Of a stretch of 64,000 nucleotides of DNA, positions 9,078 to 17,573 are shown one piece after another. Every line of letters starts with the position of its first letter. Position 1 is the first letter of the stretch. Made by a program: the position numbers and the translations under genes. The notes beneath the pieces were generated by a model, which searched no databases, was not told where the DNA came from, and worked only from the letters and a program-made list of their open reading frames with translations. This DNA is from Chloroflexus islandicus (lineage in GTDB: Bacteria > Chloroflexota > Chloroflexia > Chloroflexales > Chloroflexaceae), in contig NZ_LWQS01000046.1 in assembly GCF_001650695.1 (NCBI RefSeq), positions 1 to 64,000 on the forward strand. The letters run 5' to 3'.

Positions 9078-11273
9078 CTAAACCTTCATCGTCCCAATCA
9101 ACGCCTGCGCTTCCGCCTCGCTCAAGGCCGGGGCGAACAGCCAGCCTTGCCCGTGGCTGCACGCTAGTGCTTTCAATTGCTCAAACTGTTCCGGGGTTTC
9201 GATCCCCTCAGCCACCACTTCCATATTCAGATTGTGCGCCAATTGGATGATCGTCTGTACAATATCGCCTTGGCTCGATTTCGCATCAAGCCGGTTAACA
9301 AACGAGCGATCAATTTTGAGTACATTCACCGGGAAGGTATGGAGATAACTTAATGACGAATAACCGGTGCCGAAATCATCAATACACAATTCAACGCCTA
9401 AATTACGAATGCCTTCGAGCAAATTATTAGTGAAACTGCCAAACTCAATAAAGGTATGTTCGGTGATTTCCAGTTTCAAATACTGCGGCGGCAAACCGGT
9501 TTGATCGAGAATATGTTGCAGCCGCTCGATGAGATCAGGCTGAGAAAAGAGCCGTCCGCTCAAATTTACGCTAATCGACAAGCGCGGTTCGGTGAGAGTC
9601 TGTTCGTGCCAGCGCTGCATCTGCCGGCATGCTTCTTCCAGCACCCACCATGTCATTGGTACGATCAGGCCGGTTTCTTCGGCCAGCGGCAAAAACTCAC
9701 CGGGAGCCAGCAAGCCGCGTTGCGGGTGTTGCCAGCGAATGAGTGCCTCAAACCCGACAATTGCGCCGGTGCGCAACAGCACGATCGGCTGGTAAAAGAG
9801 GCGGAATTCGTTGCGTTCGAGCGCGAGCCGCAAGTCTTGTTCGAGTTGCAATTTCGCCAGCGCTTCGGTATGCATCGAGGGATCAAAGCGCACGTAGCAT
9901 GCTTTGCCGCGTAACTTGGCATGGTACATCGCGGTGTCGGCATCGCGGATCAGGTCAGCGGGTTGGGCATAGCCACTGCTGCTGTAGGCAATCCCGATGC
10001 TTGACGAAATGACGATCTGATGGCCTTGCAAGTAGAGTGGCGCTGACAAGGCGTGCTGGATGCGTTCAGCCACCTGCTCGGCTTGTTGTTCGTGCTCGAT
10101 CGGCTCGAGCAGAATGGTAAACTCATCACCGCCAAGGCGGGCCACCGTATCGTTCGGACGCACCGATTCTTGCAAGCGCACTGCCACTGCAACCAGCAAC
10201 TGATCGCCTACCTCATGGCCAAGGCTGTCGTTAATAACTTTAAACCGGTCGAGATCGAGGAAGAGCACCGCAAAGTGACGATCCGGCTCGCGCCGCAAGC
10301 GCACGATCGCGCGTTCGAGCCGGTCGGTGAAGAGCACGCGGTTGGGCAGACCGGTCAAGCTATCGTGCAGCGCATCGTGCTGAAGTTGCTGCTCAGCTTT
10401 TTTGCGATCGGTAATATCAGTCTGTGAACCGGCAATCCGCATTGCTTGGCCGTGTTGATCCCAAACGGCGAGGCCGCGGCAGAGCATCCAACGGTACGAA
10501 CCATCACGATGCAGAATCCGGTATTCGTGCTGAAAGTGCGACAACAGCCGGCGAAAGTGAGCCATTAGCCGCACCTCGAACAACTCGCGATCATCTGGGT
10601 GAATGCGATTGAACCACTCGCCCGGCGTATGGCCAATCTCATCTTCGGCATAGCCAAGCATCTCTTTCCAACGCGGCGAGAAATAGATGGTACCGGCGGC
10701 AATGTTCCAATCCCACAAACCATCGTTGGCGCCGCGCGCTGCCAGTGCATAGCGCTCTTCGCTGAGGCGCAACGCTTCTTGGGAACGTTCGAGATCGGCA
10801 GTGCGTTCGGCGACCATCCGCTCAAGTTCGAGCCGGTAGCGCCGCTCGCGGTCGCGCAACCGCTTGCGCTCTAGACTGGCATTGATCCGCGCATTCAGCA
10901 GCACAATGTTGTACGGTTTAAAGACATAATCATCAGCCCCGTTACGGATACAGGTGACGATATGATCGATATCAATATCAGCCGAGACAACGATGACCGG
11001 CAGATCGTACAGATCAGGGTCGCTTTTAATATGATGCAACACCTCGATCCCATCCATACCGGGCATCATAATATCGAGCAGGACTATATCAAAGGCATGC
11101 TGCCGCAGCATGTGCAGCGCCGTTGGCCCATCGGGCGCCTCATCGACCTCATGGCCAAGGGCGGCAAGTTCGCGCCGCAGCAAAAAGCGCAGCACTTCCT
11201 GATCATCAACGATCAGTATCCTACCGGGTTGCGTCTCGGCAACATCCGGCTGGGAGCGTTGGATGTGGTTCAT
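9078..11273 (-). CDS. Response regulator with PAS, GGDEF and EAL domains
   Basis: A 731-residue cytoplasmic protein predicted to make and/or break down cyclic di-GMP under control of phosphorylation. Domains: receiver (about 18-135, LIVDDQE, phospho-acceptor in LLDIMMPGMDG, VFKPYN), coiled coil, PAS/PAC (about 165-290), GGDEF (about 300-460, intact GGDEF) and EAL (about 470-720). The EAL motif, NLSGR, LEITEHT, DDFGTGYSS and KIDRSF are all present, so both enzyme activities look possible. It is the last gene of a leftward operon, 15 bp after the CheY-like gene, and its receiver is a natural target for the hybrid kinase at 11709-14459. Which activity dominates cannot be read from sequence. Confidence 0.92.
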   Translation of the reverse strand: MNHIQRSQPDVAETQPGRILIVDDQEVLRFLLRRELAALGHEVDEAPDGPTALHMLRQHAFDIVLLDIMMPGMDGIEVLHHIKSDPDLYDLPVIVVSADIDIDHIVTCIRNGADDYVFKPYNIVLLNARINASLERKRLRDRERRYRLELERMVAERTADLERSQEALRLSEERYALAARGANDGLWDWNIAAGTIYFSPRWKEMLGYAEDEIGHTPGEWFNRIHPDDRELFEVRLMAHFRRLLSHFQHEYRILHRDGSYRWMLCRGLAVWDQHGQAMRIAGSQTDITDRKKAEQQLQHDALHDSLTGLPNRVLFTDRLERAIVRLRREPDRHFAVLFLDLDRFKVINDSLGHEVGDQLLVAVAVRLQESVRPNDTVARLGGDEFTILLEPIEHEQQAEQVAERIQHALSAPLYLQGHQIVISSSIGIAYSSSGYAQPADLIRDADTAMYHAKLRGKACYVRFDPSMHTEALAKLQLEQDLRLALERNEFRLFYQPIVLLRTGAIVGFEALIRWQHPQRGLLAPGEFLPLAEETGLIVPMTWWVLEEACRQMQRWHEQTLTEPRLSISVNLSGRLFSQPDLIERLQHILDQTGLPPQYLKLEITEHTFIEFGSFTNNLLEGIRNLGVELCIDDFGTGYSSLSYLHTFPVNVLKIDRSFVNRLDAKSSQGDIVQTIIQLAHNLNMEVVAEGIETPEQFEQLKALACSHGQGWLFAPALSEAEAQALIGTMKV

Positions 11274-11288
11274 AGCCTGCTCATCAAT

Positions 11289-11681
11289 TTAAGCAGTGCG
11301 GCTCAGGAGGGCTTGCACCTTTTCACGGAAACGGCCAAAATCGATCGGTTTGGTCTCGAAGTCATCGCAGCCAGCAGCCAACGAGCGTAGCCGATCTTCA
11401 TTCAAGGCATAGGCCGTGAGGGCCAACACCGGAATATGGCTCGTTCCCGGTTGAGACTTGATGCGATGGGTTGCCTGCCAGCCATTAAGCACCGGCAATC
11501 CCATATCCATAATGATCAAATCCGGTTTGGCGCTGCGGGCCAGCGCCACTCCTTGCGCACCGTCTACCGCCAAGATGGGTTCGTGTCCCATTAATTCTAC
11601 AATACGCGCGATGAGATCGCGATTGTTAGCGTCGTCTTCTACGATCAGAATCTTAGCCATAGCTGTAGCACCCCACCCCAT
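11289..11681 (-). CDS. Single-domain CheY-like response regulator
   Basis: A 130-residue stand-alone receiver domain: acidic pocket IVEDDANN, phospho-acceptor Asp in IIMDMGLPVLNG, Thr in LALTAYA and Lys in ETKPIDF. No output domain. I chose the ATG at 11681 because AAGGAG sits 6 bp upstream; MAKILIVEDD seven codons later is an alternative start closer to the family norm. Lying between the hybrid kinase and the GGDEF/EAL regulator, it probably serves as a phospho-relay shuttle or phosphate sink. Confidence 0.88.
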   Translation of the reverse strand: MGWGATAMAKILIVEDDANNRDLIARIVELMGHEPILAVDGAQGVALARSAKPDLIIMDMGLPVLNGWQATHRIKSQPGTSHIPVLALTAYALNEDRLRSLAAGCDDFETKPIDFGRFREKVQALLSRTA

Positions 11682-11708
11682 AACATACTCCTTAGTCATG
11701 CAATCCGT

Positions 11709-14459
11709 TTAGTTTGATGTGGTATTGGCGGCAGACGATGCCGGATTGCGTTGCATCATCTGCCGGATGCGGACAACGATCTGCTCCAGATCTAATTCGG
11801 CCTTGCGCTGGATCGCACTCACCGTTTGGGCTAGCCGTTCGCGATCGTTGGCTGTCAGATCGCGAGCGGTCATGAAAATCACCGGGATGCTCTGCCCTAC
11901 CGGATCGGCTCGCAGATGTTCAAGCAGTTGCAAGCCATCCATCTTTGGCAGCATATAATCGAGCAGGATCAAGCCCGGCGGACGGCTCAGCGCAGCCGTC
12001 AGACCGGTTTCACCATCAAACGCCACCTCGACCGGCCAGCCAGCCATGCGCAGCGTGCGCGCCACGAGTTCGGCCAGCGCCTGATCGTCCTCGACGATCA
12101 GAATGTGGGACGGCGTCCCTTCGTCTTGGCGCCGGCAGTAGCGTTTGACCACCGTGAGCAATTTCTCTGGCTCGATCGGCTTAACGAGATATTCAGCCAC
12201 TTCCAACGCCAAACCGCGGCGCGCCTGATCGTCAATCGTCAAGACCACGACCGGGATAGCAGCCAGTTCAGGCGTTTCGCGCAGCCGGGCTAATACTTCG
12301 ATCCCATTCAAGTCAGGCAGTTTCAGATCGAGCACGATCAGATCGGGCAGCAGATCGGTTGCCACGCGCAACCCTTCCGCGCCGGTCTCGGCTGTCACCA
12401 CATAGACCTCATTGCCCGGCGCTATCCGCCGGATCAGATCGCCAACCGCAGGATCGTCATCAATTACCAGCACGATCGCATTGCTCACTGGCGTGGACGT
12501 GTCAGCCGTCACTGGCGACGGCTCACTTACCTCCGCTGCTGAAGGCAGATCGGCTAAGCGCAGGGTTGGCGCGGGCAACGCATTACCCAACTCAGCCGGG
12601 ATCTCCATGGTGAAGACCGAACCCTCGCCAACAGTGCTCTGCACCGTGATCCGCCCACCAATCAGCTCGCACAGACGCTGGCTGAGCGCCAAGCCCAAGC
12701 CGGTGCCGCCATACTTACGGGTCGGCGAGTCGTCAACTTGCGAGAAGGCTTTGAACAGCTTATCGAGTTTGTCAGCAGGGATGCCAATCCCGGTATCGGC
12801 CACCTCAAAGCGAAACCACGTCTTGCCATCTTGCTCGTGGCGAGTGACGGTCAACTTCACTTCGCCGTCTTCGGTAAACTTGGCCGCATTGCTGAGCAGA
12901 TTGATCAACGCTTGCCGCACCTTGGTCGCATCGCTATTGAGCAACCCAATATCAGGCGGGCAATGGACTTGGAAGCGGTTGCGGTTTTTATCCATCTGGG
13001 GCAGCACCGTATTCACCGCGGTGCGCACCAGATCGGCCACATCGGCATACTCGGCGCTGATCGTCATCCGGCCAGCCTCAATTTTCGAGATATCGAGAAT
13101 ATCGTTAATAAGTGAGAGCAGATGATTACCAGCGGCCCGGATGCGTCCTACGTCGTGGATCACGGTCTCGTAGATGCCTTTGTTCACGAGTTGTTCCATC
13201 AGTTGGCTATAGCCAATGATCGCCGTCAGCGGCGTGCGCAGCTCGTGGCTCATGGTGGCGAGGAAGGTGCTCTTGGCACGCGAGGCGGCTTCGGCGGCAT
13301 CGCGGGCTTTGATCAACTCTTGTTCCACCCGGCGGCGCTCTTGAATCTCGGCTTTCAAACTCTCAGTCTGTTTAGCAATCTCAGCGTTGCGCATGCGCAG
13401 TTGGTGCATCATGGCATTAAACGCGCGCCCCACCTCCGCCACTTCCCGCTCTGAGCGTACCGGCAACGGGTGGGTCAAATTACCGCCGCCGATCCGTTCG
13501 GCGCCGTGGCGCAGCTCGTCGAGCACCCGAAAGACAAATCGGTTGAGAAGATAGTTCGTCGCCAGCAAGAGCAGGATGCCGAAGATGATCAAACTGCCCG
13601 TGAAGGTGATGCCGGCCCGAGTTGACAGCTCGGTAGCTTCTGATTCAGGCACTTCCGTGATCAGACGCCACTGGGTGCCGGGGATATTTAAAGAGACGCC
13701 AAGGGTCTCTTCACCGGCAAGGTTAACATAGTATTGTTGGCTGCCATCAGGCGGAAACTCACGAAACTCGGGCCGGTCGCTGATTGTAGTATAGTTCAAC
13801 ACGATCTGAGGATTGGGGTGAGCGATGATCACCCCCTGATCGTTCACAATGTAGGCGCTGCCAGTGCGACCAAACCGGATCGTCGCCACCGTTTCCCACA
13901 GCAAGTTCATGCGCAACCGTCCGGCCACCACACCGCCATCGTTGGCCGGGATCGCTATAATGATGTACGGCTCGCTATCAGCGGTGATAAAGAGGGGGCC
14001 GAGGTAGCGTTGGCCGGCCCGCGCCTGCTGAAACCAATTGGCGAGCGGGATGGTCACTAAATCACCCAGCAAGGAACGGTCGCGCGTCACTTCCGCCACC
14101 ACCCGGCCATTGCGATCAACCCGCACGATCTCGATCCATGCCGGCACCCGGTTCAAAATCTCTGGCAACAGATCGGGCGAGCGTTCGACTTGTTCGACCG
14201 ACAACGCGCCAACCAGCGTCAAGGTGTCTTCGATGCGCAGCAAAAAGTCATCAATCGTGCGCACCGCGTTCTGGGCCGCCTCACGCTGGCGACCGGCCCA
14301 GCCCTCGTGTTCGATCGACTCGATGAACAGGAAGACGCCATACGCTGCAACCAGCAAGATCACGGCCAGCATTAAGCTCAGAAAGAGCGTCAGCTTGGCC
14401 TGCAAGCTGGTATTGAGACGGTGCTTAAGAGAGCGCAGCCACATCCGCAAACGTCGCAC
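11709..14459 (-). CDS. Hybrid histidine kinase with extracytoplasmic CACHE sensor
   Basis: Inner-membrane sensor kinase of 916 residues. Helix 1 (about 22-46) and helix 2 (about 288-308) bracket an extracytoplasmic domain of about 240 residues with dCACHE-like traits (GRTGSAYIVNDQGVIIAHPN). HAMP follows, then a HisKA domain with the phospho-His in SHELRTPL, a HATPase (NLLSNAAKF, DTGIGIP, GGTGLGLALS), and two receivers (phospho-acceptor Asp in VLDLKLPDLNG and LLDYMLPKMDG). Translation probably starts at the GTG at 14459, with AGGTGA about 5 bp upstream, only 3 bp after the binding-protein stop. That tight coupling suggests the preceding PotD-like lipoproteins present a ligand to the CACHE domain. 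Output is probably the REC-PAS-GGDEF-EAL protein downstream. Confidence 0.92.
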   Translation of the reverse strand: MRRLRMWLRSLKHRLNTSLQAKLTLFLSLMLAVILLVAAYGVFLFIESIEHEGWAGRQREAAQNAVRTIDDFLLRIEDTLTLVGALSVEQVERSPDLLPEILNRVPAWIEIVRVDRNGRVVAEVTRDRSLLGDLVTIPLANWFQQARAGQRYLGPLFITADSEPYIIIAIPANDGGVVAGRLRMNLLWETVATIRFGRTGSAYIVNDQGVIIAHPNPQIVLNYTTISDRPEFREFPPDGSQQYYVNLAGEETLGVSLNIPGTQWRLITEVPESEATELSTRAGITFTGSLIIFGILLLLATNYLLNRFVFRVLDELRHGAERIGGGNLTHPLPVRSEREVAEVGRAFNAMMHQLRMRNAEIAKQTESLKAEIQERRRVEQELIKARDAAEAASRAKSTFLATMSHELRTPLTAIIGYSQLMEQLVNKGIYETVIHDVGRIRAAGNHLLSLINDILDISKIEAGRMTISAEYADVADLVRTAVNTVLPQMDKNRNRFQVHCPPDIGLLNSDATKVRQALINLLSNAAKFTEDGEVKLTVTRHEQDGKTWFRFEVADTGIGIPADKLDKLFKAFSQVDDSPTRKYGGTGLGLALSQRLCELIGGRITVQSTVGEGSVFTMEIPAELGNALPAPTLRLADLPSAAEVSEPSPVTADTSTPVSNAIVLVIDDDPAVGDLIRRIAPGNEVYVVTAETGAEGLRVATDLLPDLIVLDLKLPDLNGIEVLARLRETPELAAIPVVVLTIDDQARRGLALEVAEYLVKPIEPEKLLTVVKRYCRRQDEGTPSHILIVEDDQALAELVARTLRMAGWPVEVAFDGETGLTAALSRPPGLILLDYMLPKMDGLQLLEHLRADPVGQSIPVIFMTARDLTANDRERLAQTVSAIQRKAELDLEQIVVRIRQMMQRNPASSAANTTSN

Positions 14460-14462
14460 GAA

Positions 14463-15533
14463 TCACCTCACCCTCGCTGCCAGTAGTTGCTCCCACAATT
14501 GATGCCGGTACGCAGCCAGATCTGGCGGCGGTTCCAGCATATATTCCGCTTTCAACATGTCTTCTCCGTGCGGAAAGATCCACGGGTGATGTTGCAACGC
14601 CGGATCGATCAACGGCATAGCTTGATCGTTCGCCGTCGCCACGTAGATTTCATTTGTAATCAGCGCGCACATTTCCGGCCGCAAAACAAAATTGATGAAT
14701 TGGAGGGCATCCGCTTTACGCTCGCTCCGCTCAGGCACGACGAGCGTATCAATCCACAGCAGCGGACCCTCTTCAGGAAGAACGAACGTGACCGCCGGAT
14801 TGAGCGCTTGGCCCGCCAGCGCATCATACGACCAGCCGTACAACACCGGGTGGGTACCGTTGGCCACCAGCTCGGCGGCGTTGGGCATCATTGGATCGAG
14901 CGCCACCACGTTTGGCAATAATTTGCGCAGGCGTTCGGCAGCCTGATCGAACACGGCCGGATCGGTGACTGTGAGGGGCTGGCCCATTGCCTTCAGCGCA
15001 ATCATAAAAAGCTGGTCTTCTTCGAGCCACATCGCGATTTTGCCGGCCAAAGCCGGATCCCACAGATCGGCCCAGCGCGTAATCGGGCGGTCGAGCAGAT
15101 CGGGCCGCACGACCAACCCGCCTACGCCCCACTGGTACACGACCGAATAACGGCTGCCCGGATCGTAGCTCAGATCGCGGAAATTGGCGCTGACATAACG
15201 AAAATTCGGGATCTGGCTGTAATCCATCGGCGCCAGCAATCCATCCGCGACCAACGTTGGCATCAATGTATTCCCCATCACCACGACATCGTAATCGCCA
15301 GTGCCGGCGCGCAATTGGTCGATAACATCGAACTGGCTCTCATAGACGACATATTCCACCGCAATCCCGGTCTCGGCGCTAAAGGCGTCGAGCAGGGCTT
15401 GCGGCATATAGCCGGCCCAACCGGCAATAACCAGCTTGTCGGGCGCCGGCGTAGCAGGAGGTGGCGTGACCACCGTCGCCGGACTGCACGCAGCGAGGAT
15501 GAAGAGCAGGATGAGGTGCAAGGAGTGACGCAT
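14463..15533 (-). CDS. PotD-like polyamine-type binding lipoprotein (second copy)
   Basis: Extracytoplasmic solute-binding protein of 356 residues in the spermidine/putrescine (PotD) family. It has a lipobox (FILAACS), Pro-rich linker, and family landmarks: AGWAGYMPQALLDAFSAETG near the N-terminus, YSVVYQWGVGGL in the middle and FVLPEEGPLLWIDTLVVP near 255. It is about as long as PotD. No permease or ATPase gene is linked; instead it is 3 bp before the hybrid kinase. That favours a sensory rather than transport role, as with NspS, the PotD-like partner of MbaA in Vibrio cholerae (known for that pair; inference here). The ligand may be a polyamine but is unproven. Confidence 0.88.
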   Translation of the reverse strand: MRHSLHLILLFILAACSPATVVTPPPATPAPDKLVIAGWAGYMPQALLDAFSAETGIAVEYVVYESQFDVIDQLRAGTGDYDVVVMGNTLMPTLVADGLLAPMDYSQIPNFRYVSANFRDLSYDPGSRYSVVYQWGVGGLVVRPDLLDRPITRWADLWDPALAGKIAMWLEEDQLFMIALKAMGQPLTVTDPAVFDQAAERLRKLLPNVVALDPMMPNAAELVANGTHPVLYGWSYDALAGQALNPAVTFVLPEEGPLLWIDTLVVPERSERKADALQFINFVLRPEMCALITNEIYVATANDQAMPLIDPALQHHPWIFPHGEDMLKAEYMLEPPPDLAAYRHQLWEQLLAARVR

Positions 15534-15536
15534 AGA

Positions 15537-16595
15537 TTATGGTTGAGCAGCGCGAAATACATTCCAAATTTCATCGTACCTTGCTTGGGTTACCGGATCA
15601 AGGGGCATTTCCAATTCAGCCCGTTGCAAGACAGCTAACTCTGGAAAAATAGCTTGATTATTGCGCAATGCCGTGTCGATCAAAGGTCGCGCAGCATCGT
15701 TCGCCGTGGCGACACCGAGCTGGTTCGTCACTAAGGCGCTCATTTCCGGCCGCAGGAAGAAATCGATAAATTGTTCGGCGAGCGCCTGTCTGGTACTGGT
15801 AGCCGGCAGGACAAAACAGTCAACCCAGAGGATGGTTCCTTCGCCGGGAAGGATGTACGCAATGTTATTGCTTTGGCGCTGCGCATCAAGCGCGTCATAC
15901 GTCCAGCCCAACGCCACCGCATACTCGCCGGATACAAGGTATTGAGTTACTGTGTCAACTCCTTCGCCAACCCAACCTAACCGGCGGGCAAAATCTGGCG
16001 CCCGTTCGAGCGCGGTGGCCAAATGGGCAGGGTTGGTGGTGTTGACGGAAAAACCCAGCGATTTCAAGAGCACGCTCACCGCATCGCGCGGGATGGGCCA
16101 GAGCAAGATCTTGCCGTCAAGGGCTGGATCCCACAAATCAGACCAGCGCATAATTGGGCGTTCGAGCAGATCGGTGCGAATGAGCAGACCGGTAGTACCC
16201 CACTGGTAGACCACCGAATAGCGATTACCCGGATCGAACGCCAAATCGCGGAAGTTGGCGCTCAGGTTGCGGGCGTTGGGAATGTTGGCGTAGTTTATTG
16301 ATGCAATCTTTTTGTCACTCACCAGACCCGAAATAAACTGATTGCCGATAATCACCAGATCATACGCGGCGCCTTGCTCCCAAGCGGCTAACACCTCTTC
16401 CGGCGTGTCATAACCGATATATTCCACTGCAATCCCGGTTTCGGCGCTGAAAGCGTCAAGCAACTCTTGCGGCATATACCCAGTCCAGCCGGTAATGGTG
16501 AGCTTTCGTGGCTCTGGTGTGGGTGTTGGTGCGGGCATAAATGAACATGCCGCGAGAAATAGTAAAAATATAGTTGCAACGTTTTGAATTCGCAT
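15537..16595 (-). CDS. PotD-like polyamine-type binding lipoprotein (first copy)
   Basis: First gene of the leftward signalling operon: a 352-residue paralogue of the next protein, 3 bp apart. Lipobox FLAACS after a short hydrophobic segment, then PotD landmarks TGWTGYMPQELLDAFSAETG, YSVVYQWGTTGL and YILPGEGTILWVDCFVLP. The two copies differ in the middle third, which forms part of the binding cleft in this family, so they may bind different ligands or form a heteromer. Start at ATG 16595 with a modest AGGG 5 bp upstream. A palindrome about 35-50 bp upstream (16631-16644) suggests regulated transcription. Confidence 0.88.
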   Translation of the reverse strand: MRIQNVATIFLLFLAACSFMPAPTPTPEPRKLTITGWTGYMPQELLDAFSAETGIAVEYIGYDTPEEVLAAWEQGAAYDLVIIGNQFISGLVSDKKIASINYANIPNARNLSANFRDLAFDPGNRYSVVYQWGTTGLLIRTDLLERPIMRWSDLWDPALDGKILLWPIPRDAVSVLLKSLGFSVNTTNPAHLATALERAPDFARRLGWVGEGVDTVTQYLVSGEYAVALGWTYDALDAQRQSNNIAYILPGEGTILWVDCFVLPATSTRQALAEQFIDFFLRPEMSALVTNQLGVATANDAARPLIDTALRNNQAIFPELAVLQRAELEMPLDPVTQARYDEIWNVFRAAQP

Positions 16596-16627
16596 TTTAA
16601 CCCTATTTTAAGAACTATATCTTGACA

Positions 16628-16646
16628 GGAAAATGGTACCATTTCC
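16628..16646. promoter_or_regulatory. Palindrome upstream of the signalling operon
   Basis: AAATGGTACCATTT (16631-16644) is a perfect 14-bp palindrome, extended by GG and CC on the two sides. It sits 36-49 bp before the first binding-protein start. On the minus strand a possible -10, TATAGT, lies downstream at about 16610-16615, placing the palindrome near the -35 region where a regulator would act. TTGACA on the plus strand (16622-16627) has no matching -10. Confidence 0.4.
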
Positions 16647-16770
16647 ATGTTACCACATCATTTCCATAATCAACTAATACCTATTAGGATTAAATTACAA
16701 TTTATTCATCAAGTAAAATGAGGGTCACGCGACCGTGCAACCCTCGTTGGCTCACCTCACGAACCAGCGT

Positions 16771-16880
16771 TTAATCGACATGATCGATCTGCGCCTGTTG
16801 CAACGCGCCACGGTCATTGATAGACACGCTCTTCAACTCTGAGCAGACATCGAGCATAGTCGGGCCGGCTGCGCGGTGGC
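16771..16880 (-). pseudogene. C-terminal remnant of an aldehyde dehydrogenase paralogue
   Basis: About 98 bp from 16783 aligns with 17586-17683, the 3' end of the intact aldehyde dehydrogenase gene, with roughly 13 mismatches. In frame on the minus strand it reads [17 protein letters not shown]..., ending ...QAQIDHVD and a stop (TTA complement at 16771), beside [17 protein letters not shown]...RAQIDNAD of the intact gene. About 35 codons survive without an internal stop and the rest of the gene is missing. It is a truncated duplicate, not an independent gene. Confidence 0.8.
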
Positions 16881-17157
16881 GTCATCGGAACGCTCAGACC
16901 AGCCGGTGGTCACATCGGGTACTGATCGTGTTCTGGCAGGAGTGTAGCCAAGATGATACGATTGTTCCAACTGCCGTATATTCAGGTCGCTATCCATCTT
17001 TGGGCAGTCATTTGCCAAGCGGCGATTGAAGCTGTAGGCAAAACCGCCGGCTCAGCTTTCAACTCGCTGGTTCGGAGCAGGGTGTTGCGCTCGCATGGTT
17101 GGGTGGCACAGGCGGCGATCATTGCTTGCCGCTATTCCATACTGGAAGGAACAGCCT
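16881..17157. other. Unassigned spacer before the orphan nucleotidyltransferase
   Basis: No gene, repeat family or structured element recognised. Open frames cross it but resemble nothing I know and have no good ribosome site. It replaces the sequence that would have encoded the rest of the aldehyde dehydrogenase remnant. Confidence 0.4.
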
Positions 17158-17460
17158 ATGCCAAACCGCGAAGAAATGATTGCATTGCTGCGGCAACAGT
17201 ATCCCTATCTAGCCGCCCACTATGGAGTTACGAAGATAGGCCTGTTCGGCTCTTATGCTCGTGATCAGGCAGACGACACGAGCGATGTTGGCATCATTGT
17301 GGAGTTTGAACGTCCGCTAGGATTTCGCTTTGTGGAATTAGCTGAATACCTCGAGCGCCTCTTAGGCCGGCGGGTCGATGTGCTGACGCCGACCGGCGTG
17401 CGCGGTATCCGGTTGCCATGGGTGGCGGAGGAGATTGAGCGGAGTGTTATTGATTGCTAG
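17158..17460 (+). CDS. Orphan minimal nucleotidyltransferase with altered active site
   Basis: A 100-residue protein of the MNT (MntA/pol-beta) fold. The GSYARD helix start and a later VDVL Asp are present, but where active members have SDIDLLV this protein has SDVGIIV: the second metal-binding Asp is Gly, so nucleotidyl transfer is probably lost or weak. The ATG at 17158 has GGAAGGA about 6 bp upstream. MNT genes usually sit with a HEPN toxin gene; none is present here, and a terminator hairpin follows within 65 bp. It lies between an aldehyde dehydrogenase fragment and the intact gene, so it may have arrived in a rearrangement. Compare the complete pair at 39430-40058. Confidence 0.75.
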   Translation: MPNREEMIALLRQQYPYLAAHYGVTKIGLFGSYARDQADDTSDVGIIVEFERPLGFRFVELAEYLERLLGRRVDVLTPTGVRGIRLPWVAEEIERSVIDC

Positions 17461-17522
17461 TGGATCACTGTGACAAAGCGATCAGCGCCTGTATCAGGGT
17501 ATGCTATCGCTACTAAACTACG

Positions 17523-17552
17523 TGGCGAGACGCCCATGCAAGCGTCTCGCCA
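17523..17552. terminator. Bidirectional terminator between convergent genes
   Basis: A perfect 11-bp stem, TGGCGAGACGC and GCGTCTCGCCA, with an 8-nt loop, lies between the stops of the nucleotidyltransferase (17460) and the convergent aldehyde dehydrogenase (17574). Neither side has a long T-run. Confidence 0.65.
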
Positions 17553-17573
17553 TATCGTTATCCCTTCCGCAAC

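Noticed and set aside
14463-16595. Polyamine ABC importer
   Set aside because: Two binding proteins are present but no PotA, PotB or PotC gene; the adjacent genes are signalling proteins.
16622-16650. TTGACA as a rightward promoter for the orphan nucleotidyltransferase
   Set aside because: No -10 at 16-18 bp, and the gene is more than 500 bp away.
17158-17460. Complete toxin-antitoxin pair at the first MNT gene
   Set aside because: There is no HEPN-like frame on either side; only 113 bp separate it from the convergent dehydrogenase gene.
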